Below, one piece after another: positions 6,029-7,518 of a DNA stretch of 7,518 bases; positions within the stretch are counted from its first letter, which is position 1; every line of letters starts with the position of its first letter. The stretch is from Euryarchaeota archaeon UBA36 (GTDB lineage Archaea; Thermoplasmatota; Poseidoniia; Poseidoniales; Thalassarchaeaceae), in the NCBI GenBank assembly GCA_002496485.1, contig DAJW01000072.1:1598-9115 (forward strand), given 5' to 3'. A program made the translations under genes and the position numbers. The notes under the pieces are model-generated. The model worked only from the letters and a program-made list of their open reading frames with translations. It ran no database searches and was not told the origin of the DNA.

Positions 6029-6316
6029 TTACTCCCATTCTTTTGGTTCGCCCTTCTTTTCTTTCTTCCAAACTCTATAGTGAGTTTTACAAAGTGAGAC
6101 TTTTTTTGTTTTTCTTGGGAATGCAGAAGAACCCCAAACATCTACTGCTCTATCATAAGCCATCTTTCTTCCACCTACCTTCTTATCTGCCCAGTTATTA
6201 CAGTCTTTGATATCGCATTTTACTGTTCCCTCAAATTCAATATCTTTTGATTTCTTTTCGCTACTAGAACCATGTGCAGCATTTCTTTTCTTTCTGGCTT
6301 TAGACTTGAAACCCAT
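6029..6316 (-). CDS. Small basic zinc-finger protein, function unknown
   Basis: A 95-aa protein not assigned to a named family here. The N-terminus is strongly basic and probably disordered (KSKARKKRNAAHG, residues 4-16). A compact region follows with C34-x4-C39 and C76-x2-H79, spaced like a treble-clef or zinc-ribbon type site (KCDIKDCNNWADKK ... SLCKTHYRVWKK), and the tail is lysine-rich. The C-x4-C with C-x2-H arrangement and the heavy positive charge suggest a zinc-bound RNA, ribosome or DNA contact protein; this is inference. The gene lies 23 nt after purA and 47 nt before pruA on the same strand, so it is probably co-transcribed with purA. No SD is evident before ATG 6316. It is taken as a real gene because of the conserved-looking cysteines and its fit in a tightly packed gene row. 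Confidence 0.75.
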   Translation of the reverse strand: MGFKSKARKKRNAAHGSSSEKKSKDIEFEGTVKCDIKDCNNWADKKVGGRKMAYDRAVDVWGSSAFPRKTKKVSLCKTHYRVWKKEKKGEPKEWE

Positions 6317-6339
6317 ATAGGTCCGGTTTCGAATTCAAA

Positions 6340-7518
6340 TTAGAAGGTTGCTTCTGGAATTGCAAAATCAAATGGCCCATTAATACTCGCAATTGAAGCC
6401 ATTCTATCCGGTCCAACTCCTACACTTACTACAGGAACTCCAACAAAATCTTCTATCACTTTTAGATAATCTCTAATTGAAGCTGGTAGGATTTCTAATC
6501 CTAGTCCATTTCTTGATTTATTGGCCAATGAAATCCATTCATCGCCCGTCATAGATTGGAAACCAGGGAGTGAATGATATATTGGCTTACATCTTGACAA
6601 ATCTTCAGTTGCTGTGGGAAGATAATCTATCTCCTTATCATCAAGTAAATATGAAACACAATAAAATATCTCATCTAAGTCGCCCAAAACATCTACTTTT
6701 GTGATTACTAATCCAGAATATCCATTTATCCTCTGACTTTCTTTTAATGCTACTAAATCTAGCCAACCTGTTCTTCTTGGCCTTCCAGTGGTAGTTCCAA
6801 ATTCATTTCCAATTTTTGACATCTGTTTTCCTGGCCCTTCTTCTAATGAAAGTTCTGTAGGAAATGGTCCATTTCCTACTCTAGTAGTATATGCCTTGGA
6901 GATTCCAAAACAACTGGAGATTTGCCCTGGATGGATTCCAGAACCGTGAGATGCATTGGCTCTTCCTGTAATTGATGATGTAACAAATGGATAGGTGCCT
7001 TGGTCTATATCTAACATTGAGCCTTGTGCTCCTTCAAGCAAAATCTGATCCCCCTCTTCAAGAGCACTATGTAGCATTGGCCCAGTACTCCTGATTGAAT
7101 TAGAGAATCTATCTAAAATCCAAGAGATGTTCGAATAAAGTTCATCACTACTAATTTGATTTTTTACCCCGACAGCATTTAATTGATTATTCATTCTATC
7201 TGCAACCTCGATAAGTCTATTTTTATCATTTAATAGGAATTTTAAATCTGCGAATCTAATGCCTACTCTTTCAGTTCTATCTCTGTAAGTTGGACCGATT
7301 CCTCTACCTGTAGTTCCAATTAGTTTGTCAGCTTCATCGTAAAAACGATGGTAGGGGAAAATTACTGATGCTCTATCACTAATGAATAACCTATCGCCTT
7401 CTGGCCTCTCTTTTGTTATTGAATACCAACCTTCTAGTTCTTCATCTAATACCCAAGGATCGATTACCATTCCACATCCAAGTACTAGTTTACATTCTTT
7501 ATTTGTTATTCCGGAAGG
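6340..7518 (-). CDS. purA: Adenylosuccinate synthase, N-terminus outside window
   Basis: Joins IMP and aspartate using GTP to make adenylosuccinate, the first committed step from IMP to AMP. The frame is open to base 7518. The residues before the Met codon at 7470 read PSGITNKECKLVLGCG, matching the family's PSGI...IGNGVVVDP block, so the true start, the GDEGKGK P-loop and the catalytic Asp and His lie beyond the edge. Numbering from the Met at 7470, family motifs are: TTGRGIGPTYRDR (53-65), EGAQGSMLDIDQGTYPFVTS (146-165), SKAYTTRVGNGPFPTE (191-206), GTTTGRPRRTGWLDLVALK (225-243, IMP/GTP-binding loop), ITKVDVLG (256-263, guanine-binding KxD) and GVGPDR (351-356). About 392 residues are present, so roughly 40-50 are missing. 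The zinc-finger gene follows after 23 nt. No defect is seen in the visible part. Confidence 0.96.
   Translation of the reverse strand, partial: PSGITNKECKLVLGCGMVIDPWVLDEELEGWYSITKERPEGDRLFISDRASVIFPYHRFYDEADKLIGTTGRGIGPTYRDRTERVGIRFADLKFLLNDKNRLIEVADRMNNQLNAVGVKNQISSDELYSNISWILDRFSNSIRSTGPMLHSALEEGDQILLEGAQGSMLDIDQGTYPFVTSSITGRANASHGSGIHPGQISSCFGISKAYTTRVGNGPFPTELSLEEGPGKQMSKIGNEFGTTTGRPRRTGWLDLVALKESQRINGYSGLVITKVDVLGDLDEIFYCVSYLLDDKEIDYLPTATEDLSRCKPIYHSLPGFQSMTGDEWISLANKSRNGLGLEILPASIRDYLKVIEDFVGVPVVSVGVGPDRMASIASINGPFDFAIPEATF

Noticed and set aside
4768..6080. Plus-strand reading frames at 4768-4980 and 5772-6080
   Set aside because: Antisense shadows of pruA and the zinc-finger gene; no recognisable domains and no supported start signals.
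6095..6120. T-rich tract as a terminator
   Set aside because: It is the antisense image of lysine codons (KTKK) in the zinc-finger protein, with no preceding hairpin.
7468..7470. ATG at 7470 as start of purA
   Set aside because: The 16 codons upstream encode the conserved PSGI...LGCG block of PurA, and the catalytic P-loop must lie further out.

Overview
This AT-rich window carries seven protein genes and almost no free space. It looks like a small-genome marine prokaryote. The best guess is a planktonic euryarchaeote of the Marine Group II/III type (Thermoplasmatota). The reasons are short gaps, TATA-like boxes about 25 nt before likely transcript starts, archaeal-style Shine-Dalgarno (SD) sites (GGTGAGGTG, GGAGG), one start with no SD that fits leaderless translation, and a small basic zinc-finger protein of the sort seen in archaea. 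This placement is inference: no rRNA or lineage-specific marker is present, and a bacterial source is not excluded.

Left part, plus strand (1-2045). The end of a thymidylate-kinase-like gene enters from the left edge. After a 104-bp gap with a TATA-like element, an inverted repeat and a strong SD, a TTG-started gene encodes a membrane thiol-disulfide protein. It joins an external thioredoxin-like domain (CVNC) to a CcdA/DsbD-type electron-transfer membrane domain.

Middle part, minus strand (4347 down to 2025). This is the most interesting unit. A well-formed thiamin pyrophosphate (TPP) riboswitch aptamer (4322-4237) abuts the ATG of a sodium:solute symporter (SSS) gene, and its 3' strand contains that gene's SD. 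A PAP2-type membrane phosphatase gene follows only 4 nt after the symporter stop, with a GTG start. The pair reads as a thiamin-responsive operon: a probable importer of thiamin or a thiamin precursor (compare ThiV of SAR11), plus a membrane phosphatase that might dephosphorylate the substrate outside the cell. The PAP2 gene converges on the thioredoxin-CcdA gene and overlaps it by 21 bp.

Right part, minus strand (7518 down to 4356). Adenylosuccinate synthase (purA, 5' end cut by the window edge) is followed after 23 nt by a 95-aa basic zinc-finger protein. After a further 47 nt comes a glutamate-semialdehyde dehydrogenase (pruA) very like the mitochondrial ALDH4A1 type. These are housekeeping purine and proline/glutamate metabolism genes. 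No tRNA, rRNA, CRISPR array, insertion sequence or integrase was seen, and no stretch without a gene exceeds about 120 bp.
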